This document shows, piece by piece, positions 11,829-23,258 of a DNA stretch of 64,000 nucleotides. Made by a program: the position numbers and the translations under genes. Source of the DNA: Sapria himalayana (Eukaryota; Streptophyta; Magnoliopsida; Malpighiales; Rafflesiaceae); assembly GCA_029783825.1 (NCBI GenBank), contig JAREIK010002268.1, positions 418,352 to 482,351 of the forward strand. Reading direction: 5' to 3'. The notes under the pieces were generated by a model. The model was given only the letters and a program-made list of their open reading frames with translations, was not told the DNA's origin and made no database searches. Each line of letters starts with the position of its first letter. Positions within the stretch are counted from its first letter, which is position 1.

Positions 11829-13981
11829 CTATCTATCTATGTATCCTTCAATTTGTCTATCTATCTATTTGTCTATCTATCTATCTATCTACCTATTTAT
11901 CTACTTATTTATCTATCTATTTATCTTTGTATCTATTTATCTATCTATCTATCAGTCTATCTATCTACCTATTTATCTTATTATTGATTTATCAATTTAT
12001 CTATCTATCTATCAGTTTATCTATCTACCTATTTATCTTATTATTGATTTATCAATTTATCTATCTATCTATCAGTCTATATGTATTTTAGACTTTCAAT
12101 CAATCAATCTATATATCTATCTATTAGTATGTATATCTATCTATATATCTATCTATCAATCTCACTATCTATCTCTCTATCTAACTAACTATCTATCAAT
12201 CTACCTATATGCAAATTAGTCTTTTTGTCTAAATTATAACTATATATCTATCTATCTATCTATTTTATTTTTTATCTATCTATCTATCTATCTATATATC
12301 TATATATATTTCTATATGTCTATCTATGTATCTGTGTATCTATCAATCAATCAATCTTTCTATATGTGTATCTATGCATTTGTCTATCTGTCAATCTACT
12401 TTTTAACTACCGTTCTATCTGTATATCTTTCTATCAGTGTATCTATCTATCAATCTATCTATTTGTATATAAGTCTATATGTCTATTTGGCTATCTATCT
12501 ATTAGTCTATTTGTCTATCTTTCTAACTATCTATCTATCAATTTGTTTTTCTGTATGTCTATCTTTCATTATGTCTATTTATTCTATATGTCTATATGTC
12601 TAATAATCCATTTATGTAATAATCCATGAATATATCATTCTATCAGTCTGTATGTCTATATGTCTATATGCCTATCAATCTATCTATTTATATGTCCATC
12701 TATCTATCTATCTATTTATCTATCTGTCTACTAGTCTATCTATCAAATGTCTATCTATGTATATATTTATCTACTACTTGTCTATTTGTATATTTGGCTA
12801 TCTATTTATTTTTCTTTTTGTATATCTATCTATTTATCTTTATCAGTTTAAATAACTATTTCTCAATCTATATATATATTTATATATCTATCTATCTTTA
12901 TATTTATATTTCTATATGAATATATTTCTATATATATACCTATCTATATATATGTCTTTATGTTAGTATATATATCTATTAGTCTAACTATCAAATTATT
13001 TGACTTTTTAAGTGTCTGTATGTCTATCTCTATATCTATCTATTTATATAACTATCTATCTATATGTCTGTTTGTGAGTCTATGTGTTTATATGTCTATC
13101 TAATTATCTATCTAATTGTCTATCTATCTATATATCTAACTATCTACCTATCTATTTGTCTATCTATCTATTTGTCTATCTATCAATCTTTTTGTAGGTC
13201 TATCTATAAATTTTAGAATATATCTATGTATCTTTCTATATGTCTATCTATCAATCTATCTATTTGTCTATCTATTTGTCTATCTATCTAGCTAACTAAT
13301 TGACTAAATATCTATAAGTTTAAATACCTATTTATCTGGTTGTCTCTATGTCATTATGTCTATTTGTATATCTATTTATCTATCTATCTATCTATCTAAC
13401 TCTCTATTTGTCTATCTATCTATCTGTTTATCTATCTATCTATCTATCTTTATATCTATCTATGTGTCTATCTATCAATCTGTCTATTTGTCTATATGTT
13501 TATCTATTTATCTATCTTTCTATCATTCTATATATCTATTGATTTATCTATCTATATATATCAATCTATTTGTTTATCTCACTATCAATCTATCTATTTA
13601 TCTATCTATCTTTCTTTTTGTATATCTGTCTATTTATCTATTTGTTTATCTATCTATCTATATGTCTATTTATCTATCTATTTATTTGTCTATATATTTA
13701 TTTGTCAATCTATATGTCAATCTATATATCTATTTAACTATCTATCTGTTTAACTATCTATCTGTTTATCTGTCTATCTTCATATATGTCAATTTCTCAT
13801 TCTATATATATGTCTATTTATTTATCTATCTATCTTTTTATCTATCTTTCTATCTATCTCTATAGTTGTTTATTTATCTATCTATTTATCTTTCTCTCAC
13901 TATCTATTTCTCTTTATATTATATATATATATATATCTATTTGTATATATTTCTAAATATCTACCTATCTATCTGTATGTA
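11285..13981 (+). repeat. Degenerate (TATC)n array 2
   Basis: This is a continuous TATC-type tetranucleotide repeat with an (AT)n run at 11786-11827. It ends exactly where the CACTA terminus of element E begins (13982). The open frames inside it are repeat translations. Confidence 0.97.
11941..12060 (+). repeat. Tandem duplication of a 60-bp segment within array 2
   Basis: 11941-12000 and 12001-12060 are identical except for one C/T difference (base 16 of the unit). The copies include a non-canonical stretch (TTATTATTGATTTATC). This is a recent higher-order duplication inside an otherwise diverged tetranucleotide array. Confidence 0.95.
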
Positions 13982-14390
13982 CACTACAAAAAAAAATCCC
14001 AAATAGCTAGGGAAAATTCCCTAGCTAAATGAGGGTTTTCCATTGTTAAACACGATATAGCGACTGATTAACGATAGAAGCTTTCCCAATCTTTCGTGCT
14101 TGTCTCTAAAAATTAGCGAGGGAAATAGATCCTAGCTAAAATTTTAGCGACGATAATATCCCTAGCTAAAATATTAATTTTCCTAGCTAAATTAGCAATG
14201 GAAAATTCCCTAGCTAAATGGGGCTTTTCAGTCGCTAAACTTATATAATGACGAAAACTTTCCCAATCTAAAGTGCTCGTCACTAAAAATTAGCGATGGA
14301 AATAGCACCTAGCTAATGTTTTAGCGATGGAAATGCCCCTAGCTAAAATAATAATTTTTCTATCAAAATTAGCAAGGGAATTTTATTTTT
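13982..14390 (-). repeat. 3' terminus and subterminal repeats of element E
   Basis: The terminal CACTA motif is followed by a perfect 24-bp inverted repeat (TAGCTAGGGAA, AA, TTCCCTAGCTA) at 14004-14027. Several diverged copies follow (TTAGCGAGGGAAATAG, CGATGGAAATGCCCC, CCCTAGCTAAA). Such subterminal motifs are the expected binding sites for the element's TNPA-type protein. Confidence 0.88.
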
Positions 14391-14559
14391 TTATTTTTCA
14401 AAATATTTATATTTTTATATTAAATTGAATTAAAACTGAAACTATACATAATAATTTATGATTAACAAAAAATAAAATCATTTAATTAATTATTTTAATA
14501 CAATAATTTACATAATTCAAACAAAAACATAACAAAATTATATTTCATTTTATTCATTA
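14391..14559. other. AT-rich lead-in to composite module 1
   Basis: This AT-rich block resembles about 16900-17070 and about 18120-18280, each of which precedes another copy of the composite module. It belongs to the module rather than to unique sequence. Confidence 0.6.
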
Positions 14560-14762
14560 ATGTATCTACCTACACTACATAATATATAATCTATCCATCC
14601 ATTGACATTGATTTCTCTCTCTGCTCATCCAATCACCATCTTTCTACTGCGAGAAAGCTATCCAGGTCGTGATTCTTCTATCTAGTGAAAAATCCCTTCA
14701 CTTATACAAACTTCATATGGGGAACAATGCAGTACTATATCTGTACAAAATTTAAAGCAGCC
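14560..14762 (+). repeat. Composite module copy 1, conserved core
   Basis: This is the first of eight copies of a conserved block of about 200-240 bp. It contains words such as TATAATCTATCCATCCATTG, CTTCACTTATACAAACTTC and ACAATGCAGTA. Other copies start near 17072, 18283, 29081, 29919, 30757, 34726 and 35846. All lie in the same orientation. I could not assign a protein or RNA to it. Confidence 0.85.
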
Positions 14763-14789
14763 AATAAAATCAAAATAAATAAATAAAGG

Positions 14790-15850
14790 TATATTTAGAT
14801 AAATATATAATACTGTAGTATATATGTACATATATACTACAGTCTATATGAACATATATACTAGCATTTCACACGTGACATATATTATTGTAGTATATCT
14901 ACATATATACTATAGTATTATATATACATATATACTGACTACATATATACTCAGTATATACGTACATTTAATACTATAGTATTATATGTACGTATATATT
15001 GAGTATATACATACATATATACTATAATATATATGTGCGTATATACAGAGTATATATGTATGTATATACCAAGTATACGTATGTATATACCGAGTATATA
15101 CTTACGTAAATAAAGAGTAAATAGTACTTATATACATAGTATATAGTACGTATATACCAAGTATATAGTATGTATATACTGAGTATATGTATATATACCT
15201 AGTATTTACATACATATATACCAAGTATATATGAACATATATACTATGTATATATGTACGTATATACTGAGTATATATGCACGTATATACTGAGTATATA
15301 TGCACGTATATACTGAGTATATATGCACGTATATATTGAGTATATATGCACATATATATTGAGTTTATATGCACATATATACTGAGTATAAATGAACGTA
15401 TATACTGAGTATATATGTCCATATAATAGTACAGTATTATCTGTACATATACTATAGTATATACGTGCGTATATACTGAGGATATACGAGCATATATACT
15501 GAGTTTATACATACGTATATACCGAGTTTATAGTACGTATATATCGAGTATATACGTACGTATATACTGAGTTTATATGCACATATATACCGAGTTTATA
15601 TGTACGTATATACCAAGTATATATGCGCGTATATACTGAGTATATATGCATGTATATACTGAGTTTATATGCACCTATAACTGAATATATTTGTATGTAT
15701 ATACTGAGTATATATGTACTTATAATAATGCAGTATATATGTACTCAGTATATACGTACGTATATACTAAGTATATATGCACTATAACCATTGTATATAT
15801 GTACTTATATACTAAAGTATTATATGTACATATATATAATCACATAGCCT
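14790..15850 (+). repeat. Palindromic 23-bp minisatellite, largest block
   Basis: The unit is a near-palindromic 20-mer such as GTATATATGCACGTATATAC plus a 3-base spacer, usually TGA. The clearest part, about 15260-15400, has an exact 23-bp period; elsewhere the spacing is irregular. Each unit could form a small hairpin. The open frame on the minus strand at 15102-15512 is only a reading of the repeat. Confidence 0.9.
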
Positions 15851-16371
15851 CAGATGACACAAAACTGTGACAAATTAGTATAATCTCATTTATACTTCAC
15901 ACAGATGGCACAAAACTCCACTATCAACATAAATAAGAAATACGAAGATTATTTAAATTTTGGAAAATATCTCTGAAACCACTTAGAGAAAAACCTAGAA
16001 GACGAGCCATGAGCCAGGCTTAGAGCACAAAGTTAACATCTTGCCTACTCGCAACCAGAACTCTCTCTCGATCCCAAGACTTATAAGGTGTTGCTCTTCC
16101 CAACCATGACTAAGCTGACAAGCTAATAAAAGTACTAGCAGATGAAATAGAGACTGATCATCTGTAGCAGTAACCCTGAACAAATCAATAAGAAACTTGA
16201 ACATTAAAAAATGGAGCACCCCATCATGCTAATGAGCAACACAAAGTGATGAAAAAATTATTTGAATAATAATTTTGAATAACTGCAATCTAAGCAACCC
16301 TTATCTTATATAGTTAAAACAAAAACATAACAAAATTTTATTACATCTTATTCATCAATGTATCTATCAAC
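15851..16371. other. Short unique stretch and left half of the module interrupted by element D
   Basis: 15851-16250 has lower AT content and no recognised coding homology; the 74-codon minus frame at 15995-16219 has no family I recognise. The last 70 bases or so (TTCATCAATGTATCTATC) match the lead-in of the composite module, which stops at the terminus of element D and resumes at 29081. Confidence 0.6.
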
Positions 16372-16900
16372 AACTACAAGAAAAATCCCATATAGCTAGG
16401 AACAATTCCCTAGCTATATGAGAAATTTCCGTCGCTAAATGGTAAATAGAGATGGAATACCAACGGATCGTGTCACTTTCTAAAGTGCTTCTTGCTAAAT
16501 TTTAGCAACGGAATTTTCCATAGCTAAAAAATTAGCAACGAAAAATTCCTTTGCTAAAAAAGAAAAATTCATTGCTAAAATAGCAATATAAACGAAATAT
16601 TCCGTCGCTAAACAAAAATAACGATGCCTGAATCCCTAGCTAAAGTCCCTAGCATTAGAAAATTAGCGACGGAATATCCATCACTAATTTTAATATTTCC
16701 CTAGCAAAATAGTTAGGGAAATTTCCTTCTCTAAATTAGCGAGGGATTTTTCCCTCGCTAATTTAGCTAGAAATTTTCTCTAGCTAAATTTTAAAAAATA
16801 TTTACAAAATTTACCGAATTTAAAAATATTTACAAAATTTTTTAATTTAGCGAGGGATTTTTCCTTCTCATTAATTTCAAAAATATTTACAGAATTTAAA
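16372..16900 (-). repeat. 3' terminus and subterminal repeats of element D
   Basis: The CACTA-like end is followed by TATAGCTAGGAACAATTCCC and many TTAGCGACGGAA or CCGTCGCTAA half-sites, some joined as palindromes such as TTAGCGAGGG with CCCTCGCTAA. It resembles the 3' end of element E at 13982-14390. Confidence 0.87.
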
Positions 16901-17071
16901 AAATTTTACAATTTTTTAATTAAATATTTTATTATTTTTAAATCATATTAAATAAAAATTGAAACTATAAATAATTTATAATAAACAAAAAATAAAATCA
17001 TTTAATATCTTATTCAAATTCAATATTTTACATAATTGAAACAAAAAATAACAATCATTTATTTTTATTCA

Positions 17072-17290
17072 TCAATGTATCTGCCGACGTTGCATGAAGT
17101 ATAATATATCCATACATTGATGTTGTTTTCTCTCCCTATGCTCCTCCGATCATCATATTTCTACTATGACAAAGCTGTCGGAGTCACGGCACGTAATATC
17201 TAGTGAAAAATCTCATCACTTATAGAAGCTTTGTATGAGGAACAATGCAGTATCATATCTGTAAGAAAATTAAACCACTCTATCATATGT
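17072..17290 (+). repeat. Composite module copy 2, conserved core
   Basis: This is a diverged copy of the core (ATATATCCATACATTGATG, CTCCGATCATCATATTTC, GGAACAATGCAGTATC). It is followed by the palindromic minisatellite at about 17290-17490 and a GC-rich island, the same order as in the other complete copies. Confidence 0.83.
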
Positions 17291-17495
17291 TTTGATACAT
17301 ATATAATCATGCAGTATATATGTAATTATATACTAGCAATTCACTCGTACATATATTACTATAGTATATGTATATATTAACAATAGTATTAAGTATACAT
17401 ATAAACTGAGCACAAATATACTTAGAATATATGTACATAAAATACTGCAATATTATATGTAAGTATATACTGACTTTATTCGTACGTATGTACCT

Positions 17496-17970
17496 CATTT
17501 GTGTTGTTGCTTCTGCTCCCGTTGCCGCTCCTACCCCTACTGCCATTGCGGCTGTCACTACTGCTCCTGCCACTATTGTCATTGTAGTATTATGCGTACA
17601 TATATACTGAGTACATATAAACTCAGTATATATGTACATAAAATAATGCAGAATTATATGTACATATATAAGGACTATATACGTACGTATATACCAAATT
17701 TTTTGTCATTCCTACTGTTCCCGCTGTCATTGTAGCCCCTGTCGCTGCTGCCACTACCGCTGTGGCTGCTGTCGGTGCTGCCATCGCTGCTGGTGTAGCC
17801 ACCGCTGCGGCTACTGCCGGTGCTGCCTCCGCTGCCGCCGTTGACGTTGCTGCCACTATGGCCGGTGCTGCCACTGATGTCGAAGCCACCACTAGTGCTG
17901 CCACTGCCTCCGTTGCCTCGCCTGCCGCTATTGTCGCCGCCGCTGATGCAGCTATCGCTACTGATGATTG
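17496..17970 (+). repeat. GC-rich trinucleotide island 1
   Basis: About 470 bases are dominated by GCT, GCC, ACT and GTC triplets, in strong contrast with the AT-rich surroundings. A minisatellite interlude lies at about 17590-17700. Alanine-rich frames on both strands (17762-18082 plus, 17623-17904 minus) follow from the triplet pattern and have no recognisable domain. It is interpreted as a degenerate trinucleotide repeat. Confidence 0.85.
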
Positions 17971-18282
17971 GCTTTTACATACCTATAATAGACTAAAACT
18001 CAATCCAAAAAATTCGGAGAAACACAAACATATTCACAGATATATAAAAATAATTAATATAGACTTAAAAAACATAAATTAAAATTGATTGTCATAAAGT
18101 TTAAATAAAAATTTAATTAAATAATTTAATATTTTTAAATTAAATTTTATAAAAACAGAAAGTATAAATAAAACTTTTATAATAAACAAAAAAAATTCAT
18201 TTAATAACTTATTCTAATATAATATTTTAAAAAACTAAAACAAAAAAAATAACAAAAAATATGTTACATCTTATTAATCAAT
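17971..18282. other. AT-rich connector between modules
   Basis: This begins CATACCTATAATAGACTAAAA and is homologous to 35540-35845, which occupies the equivalent place between two modules. It is part of the repeating module. No gene is seen. Confidence 0.7.
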
Positions 18283-18530
18283 ATACCCACCGACTGTGCA
18301 TAAAGTATAATCAATCCATGCATTGACATTGATTTCTCTCCCTCTGCTCCTCCGATCAGCAACTTTCTGCTATGAAAAAAGCTGTCTAAGTCACAGTTCA
18401 TCATGTCTGTTGAAAAATCCCTTCACTTATACGAGCTTCATATGGGAAACAATGTGGTACCATATTTGTAAAAAATTTAAACCACTCAATCAAATCAAAA
18501 TAAATAAAAAAAATTATGTTTTGATAAATA
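18283..18530 (+). repeat. Composite module copy 3, conserved core
   Basis: The core reads GACTGTGCATAAAGTATAAT, then CCATGCATTGACATTG, then ACGAGCTTCATATGGG. It is followed by minisatellite at about 18530-18725 and a GC-rich island at 18735-18990. Confidence 0.85.
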
Positions 18531-18734
18531 TATATTACTGCAATAAATATGTACATATATAATAGCATTTCGCTCGTACATATATTACTATAGTATATGT
18601 ACATATAAACTGCAATAATATGCATACATATATACTGAGTACATATATACTCATTATATATGTACATAAAATACTACAGTATTATATGTATGCAAATACT
18701 AACTATATATATAAGTATATACTGCATTTTTTAT

Positions 18735-18990
18735 CATTATTGCTGCTTCGGCTGTCACTGCTGCTACTACTGCCCCTGCCGCAGCCGCCGCTGCTCCTAT
18801 TGCTGATGGTGCTGCCGGTGCTACCACTGCTACTGCCACTGTAGATGGTGCTACCGCAGCTGCCATCTTTGCCGCTCTACCGGTGCAGCCGGTGCTGTAG
18901 GTGCTGCTACTGGTGCCACCCCTGCCTGCTGCCGCCGCTACCGGTGCTGCCACCGCTGCCATTGCTACCGGTGCCTCCACTACCCTACTT
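18735..18990 (+). repeat. GC-rich trinucleotide island 2
   Basis: Degenerate GCT/GCC/ACT triplets with a CTGC bias run along one strand, following the minisatellite of module copy 3. The alanine-rich minus frame here (18699-19052) is a reading of the repeat. No start context or domain supports a gene. Confidence 0.85.
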
Positions 18991-19805
18991 ACAAAATAAA
19001 ATCCAACATTATTCATGTTTTTATATAAAATTATATGCAAGATATAATGCACCTTACTTTATATATCACACTTTAGGAAAATCTTGTGATGTAGGCTCTT
19101 TAAAAACTACACTGGAATTTTAAAAATAAAGAATAAAATTTATGATAAGAATAATACTTAATTTGTTGAGTGGACTCGTATAAACAAGACAGCTAGAAAA
19201 TTAGGAGATAAAATTATTAATATTCAACATTTGTCTTATTGATTATTTTTTGACCATCAATTTATCCTTAAGTATTAGGTCTCATCTCACTAGGCAATAA
19301 ATCTCAAAAATAACATCATTAAAACACACATAAAAAATTCAAGTTTAACAAAAACTATAATAATTCAAAATAAAAGTTAATACTTGATATTTTATTCTTG
19401 GCCTAGAATAATAATTTTCATCATAGTTTGTATACAAAAGCACGCAAAGCCAAGATTATTAAATATGCAACAAAACATAAACTTCACCTCACTAAATCTA
19501 AAAAAAATTTCAAAATAAAATATATTTGTGCAAAAAGAATACAAGAATAACTAATCTTTATAAAATTATATATGGACCTACAATATAAGTATGATGATAA
19601 CGACCATTCCTAGCACATGAGGTTCCTAATTGACACAGGATCTAAGAGAGTTTGATATCTCGAACTCAAGGCCTATTATCTTTGGAGAAAGATATTTACC
19701 ATCACACCTAGTCACAACTTGTAATATAAGAACAAATGATATTTACTTGTATTGTAACTACAATATAAGAGAAATCCAAGCCTATCAATTAAAAAAAAAA
19801 GACTA
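18991..19805. other. Unassigned AT-rich DNA in element D
   Basis: I see no recognisable gene or repeat. A plus-strand frame at 19630-19854 has no family I know and overlaps the end of the PP5 fragment on the opposite strand. Confidence 0.4.
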
Positions 19806-20447
19806 TGAGCATTTCATACAGGTTAGGAGATTCCATAGAATGAAAATCAATTGAATCTGCTATAGACTTCCATGCAAATCCGGGCACGACTATGGCTCTT
19901 ACAAACTTGAGCTTCAATACTACCTTCTTACACTCTTCAAACTTCTAGGCAGCATCTCGATCTGTTGGCCAAATTTTTTTAACCTGATTAATGTTCATCA
20001 TAGAAGTTATGATGAAAGAGACTCATGGTGTTCATTATCATTAAATATGTTAATTGAAATAGCTTCAAACATGGTATTGATTAAAGATGAATGAAGTTTG
20101 TGAACCAAGCTTATTGATATGATTGGAACTTGCTGAAAGTCCTTGAATGCTTCTTTGTGATTCCCCATGGAAAGATATGCAGCACCTCGTTTGTAATAAC
20201 CCTGTAATTTCGGACAAATGTTAGGAGGAAGAAGAAGAAGAAAAGTATACACAGCTGACTCATGATGCATTATGTGCCTTGGAATAGTAAGGATCACAAT
20301 TGATAGGCTTGGAAACATCCTCTATAGCACACCCATTTTCTTCCAGTTTGGCATGGGCAATTGCACGATTGGCCCAATACACATCATTCTGATCATGTAA
20401 ATTGATAGCTTGTATGTATAATTCTATAGGACGAGCAAACCTATAGG
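19806..20447 (-). pseudogene. PP5: Protein phosphatase 5 (PP5) gene fragment: TPR exons with introns
   Basis: Three exon-like blocks on the minus strand encode the TPR region of the serine/threonine phosphatase PP5, a partner of HSP90. The block at 20447-20278 reads IELYIQAINLHDQNDVYWAN and AHAKLEENGCAIED. The block at 20201-20130 reads GYYKRGAAYLSMG and KEAFKDFQQ. The block at 19983 to about 19806 reads VKKIWPTDRDAA*KFEECKK and SIADSIDFHSME. Exons are preceded by acceptor-like TTTTTTGTCAG, AAATTACAG and ATTAATCAG. The second intron starts with GT. The first starts with GC, either a GC donor or a mutation. A TAG stop and missing flanking exons, including the whole phosphatase domain, make it non-functional. 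Retained introns point to DNA-level capture by element D. Confidence 0.9.
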
Positions 20448-20559
20448 CTGACAAAAAAGATGACAAACATACTTATCAATGTCAATATTGATTGAAATGA
20501 CAAATTTAACTAAGATTAAAATTGGTGAGACTATATGATTAACCATCATAAAAATAAGT

Positions 20560-20790
20560 GTTAGCAATAGCAACCTTACATAAATATTATATTAGATCTT
20601 ACTTCTAATGAAATGACAATCAATTTCAATATGCTTATGTTCTCGTTATATATCAAATTTGAATGCGTAGTTATTTGATTATCATAGTCAAACATAGAAA
20701 CTTTATCTATTTGATGCAATATATGAATATCAACTCTCATATAACAATGACTATGACTAAGCATTTCGCCTCTATATTCTCAATTTAAAA
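20560..20790 (-). pseudogene. Ty1/copia RNase H relic
   Basis: The minus strand has SMFDYDNQITTHSN, then after a one-base shift HIEIDCHFIRSKI. This matches the end of copia RNase H, usually DN..A..IA.N...H.RTKHI(E/D)(I/V)DCHFIR. An upstream stretch (AEMLSHSHCYMRVDIHILHQ) is weakly like the AEYRAMA region. No LTRs are seen. It is a short relic, either captured with the PP5 intron DNA or inserted in it. Confidence 0.72.
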
Positions 20791-20799
20791 TCAATATCT

Positions 20800-21030
20800 A
20801 TCGCAATTCCTTGAGGAATATTTTCTAGGCATCAAAATGACTCATATGGGAATGTGCAGCATGAATCTTTGCAGCCATGAGATTTTGTTTTTTGAAATTC
20901 TCTGATAAATATATGGAATGGAATTATTAAATTATCAAACATCTTCTAATTCATAAAATAACAATAAAATTCAATTTTTATTTACTAGTAATAGTAAAAA
21001 CCAAATTTTTACTTCCAAAAGATGAACACA
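20800..21030. other. Unassigned AT-rich DNA
   Basis: Nothing recognisable is seen. It may be the upstream continuation of the copia relic, too decayed to read. Confidence 0.35.
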
Positions 21031-21034
21031 TGAG

Positions 21035-21140
21035 CTCAATTAAACTCGAACTCAAAATATTAACAACTTGACTCGAGCTCAATTGAACTTGAACTCTACT
21101 CGAGCTCAATTGAACTCGAACTTGACTCGTATCATTAGCA
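21035..21140. repeat. Short (GAGCTCAATTGAACTCGAACT)-like direct repeats
   Basis: About four imperfect copies of a word resembling CTCGAGCTCAATTGAACTC end in GCAGCCCTA. This pattern is common at the ends of dispersed plant repeats that place GAGCTCG words next to a GCAGCCCTA-type boundary. Both element ends are not visible, so the family is not assigned. Confidence 0.55.
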
Positions 21141-23209
21141 GCCCTAATTATTAGTATGAACTACTACTACAAAATAATAAATTATTATACGTACTATGCT
21201 ATATATGGTTGATAATGTTAATAACACTAAAGAAACAAACATATTGATGACGATGATACTCATCCTATTAAAACAATATTCATTAAGTAAAAAGATCACA
21301 CCCATGATTGATATTTATTGATATTCTAAATCAATGAAAAAAAATGCATCATATCATCACCAAATTAACATCATAGATAAAAAAAATTACAAAATAATTA
21401 AGATCATAGTTGTTAGAAACTTGTTATACAAGAAATGATACAATAATACAACATATATTTTTTAATGAAAATTAATAGGTTTCACAATTTATATCTTATT
21501 TTATAACATATCTTACAATACAAATACCAAACATGATATGACATGTGATACTATGATAGAACAATACATACATTCTCAACTATTTTCTATAATTAAAAAA
21601 AACAATTTAATTTTTCTTGTTAAAGAATTTATTATATTAATTATTCAAATACACAAAAGAATTAAAAAATAATTATAAAAAAATAAGCAAAATAATATTA
21701 TACAAAAGGTTACATTTTTATTATCATATACTATAATTCATACTTTTAATATACATTTATACAAATATATTTTTTTAAATATTTTTTACTACATGAAAAA
21801 ACTTATGTTACATGATACGATATAATACATAATACAGAAAAAATAGAAAAATGATATACGATATATTTTATGAGCTAACAACTATGATTATAATGCAGGG
21901 AAAGAAATTATAGACAAGAAAAGCAACAAATATACATCACACACACACACACACACACACAACTTGCATAGTATTTGAGAGGAGAATGTAAGGGCTAGTG
22001 AATAAAAGTAAAAAAATGAACAAGCAAAGCATCAACGTGAGCAAGCTAGGATTGAGTTTCTGAAGATAATGAAAGTTGGCCAAGTGAGACTAGAGTGAAG
22101 CTAAGAAATAACAACATAAAAGAAATAGCTTAGTTAGCCATCTGTAAACATGATTTCTCTAATGAAGAAAAATACATAGATAAAAGAGAAACACATAAGC
22201 CGCTCTAATTCGATCAGGATTATGGTTGAGTTTCATAGTAACTAATGCCCAAGTAATAAACGTGCCCAAGTGCATTGAGATAGAATTACTAAGAAAAGTC
22301 TTCAATAATCAACCTAGCAAAAAGCTATATTTTTCTTTATTATTAAGATAAGGCATTAGCCTTAAATATACTATGATATCTATATACATATCTTCCCTTG
22401 AATAAGAAAATTTTGATATGCCACTTTACCTTTTATCGTTTAATAAAAGTCATCTCCCCTCATTTTTAACAATGTGGTAGACTAACCGGAACCCAATGAG
22501 ATAGAATTCTTAAGGATGCCTTGCTTTCCATGCCATGTGCTTCCTCCAATGCCAGATATGGGGCTGCCCTATATTATACAGCCAAGCACATTCCTAAACA
22601 AGCTAATTAAGAGAAGTAAAGGTTGCTCGTTGATAAAACTGGTTTAAATGAGAAGGGTGACAATAATTGCATGAATTCTTGCTAGGGTGCTCATAGATAT
22701 TAAAAGCTCTATGATCTTAAGTAGAATATATGTTTGTTTCTATTAAGTGGTGTGGTGCTGAAAGCTCAATCGATTTATTTTGAATGTAGGACATCCTTAA
22801 GAATGCCCTAACTATTTATTTGCAAGGGTGGGGAGCAATCGAGAACAAGGATGATAGGTGGAACATTGATCCAATGGTTGAGCCTAATGTGATAGAGACA
22901 AATAAGCTCATTTTCTTAAAAGGTTGTTTAACTAGTTGAAATAACACAGAGAGTTTCCCCACATATTTATTTGCATAGTTGAATGTTAAATGAAAGATGC
23001 AAGATGACAAATAAAAAAAATAAAATTGAAGTGGAACTAGAAGCCTTAATGGCTAGGCTTGACCAATTCCCTTTTCTCTTTGAAAACATAGGTGGAGGGA
23101 GGGGAAGGATAAAAATTTGTTTACCCGATTGGACTATTCTCATGTTACAAAATCTTCTTCTTCAAATGAGCCTTAAAGGGAAGTTAGAATACTTCGTCTA
23201 TTGTATTTT

Positions 23210-23258
<49 letters not shown>

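Noticed and set aside
15260..15400. Regular palindromic repeats reminiscent of a CRISPR array
   Set aside because: Spacers are only three bases and constant, there are no cas genes, and the setting is a plant nuclear genome.
15102..15512. 136-codon minus-strand open frame rich in Tyr, Ile and Ser
   Set aside because: It is a reading of the 23-bp palindromic minisatellite.
17623..18082. Alanine-rich open frames on both strands (also at 18699-19052, 31093-31491, 35053-35578, 36249-36548)
   Set aside because: They follow from degenerate GCN/ACN triplet repeats, are open in overlapping frames of both strands, and recur in every copy of the module.
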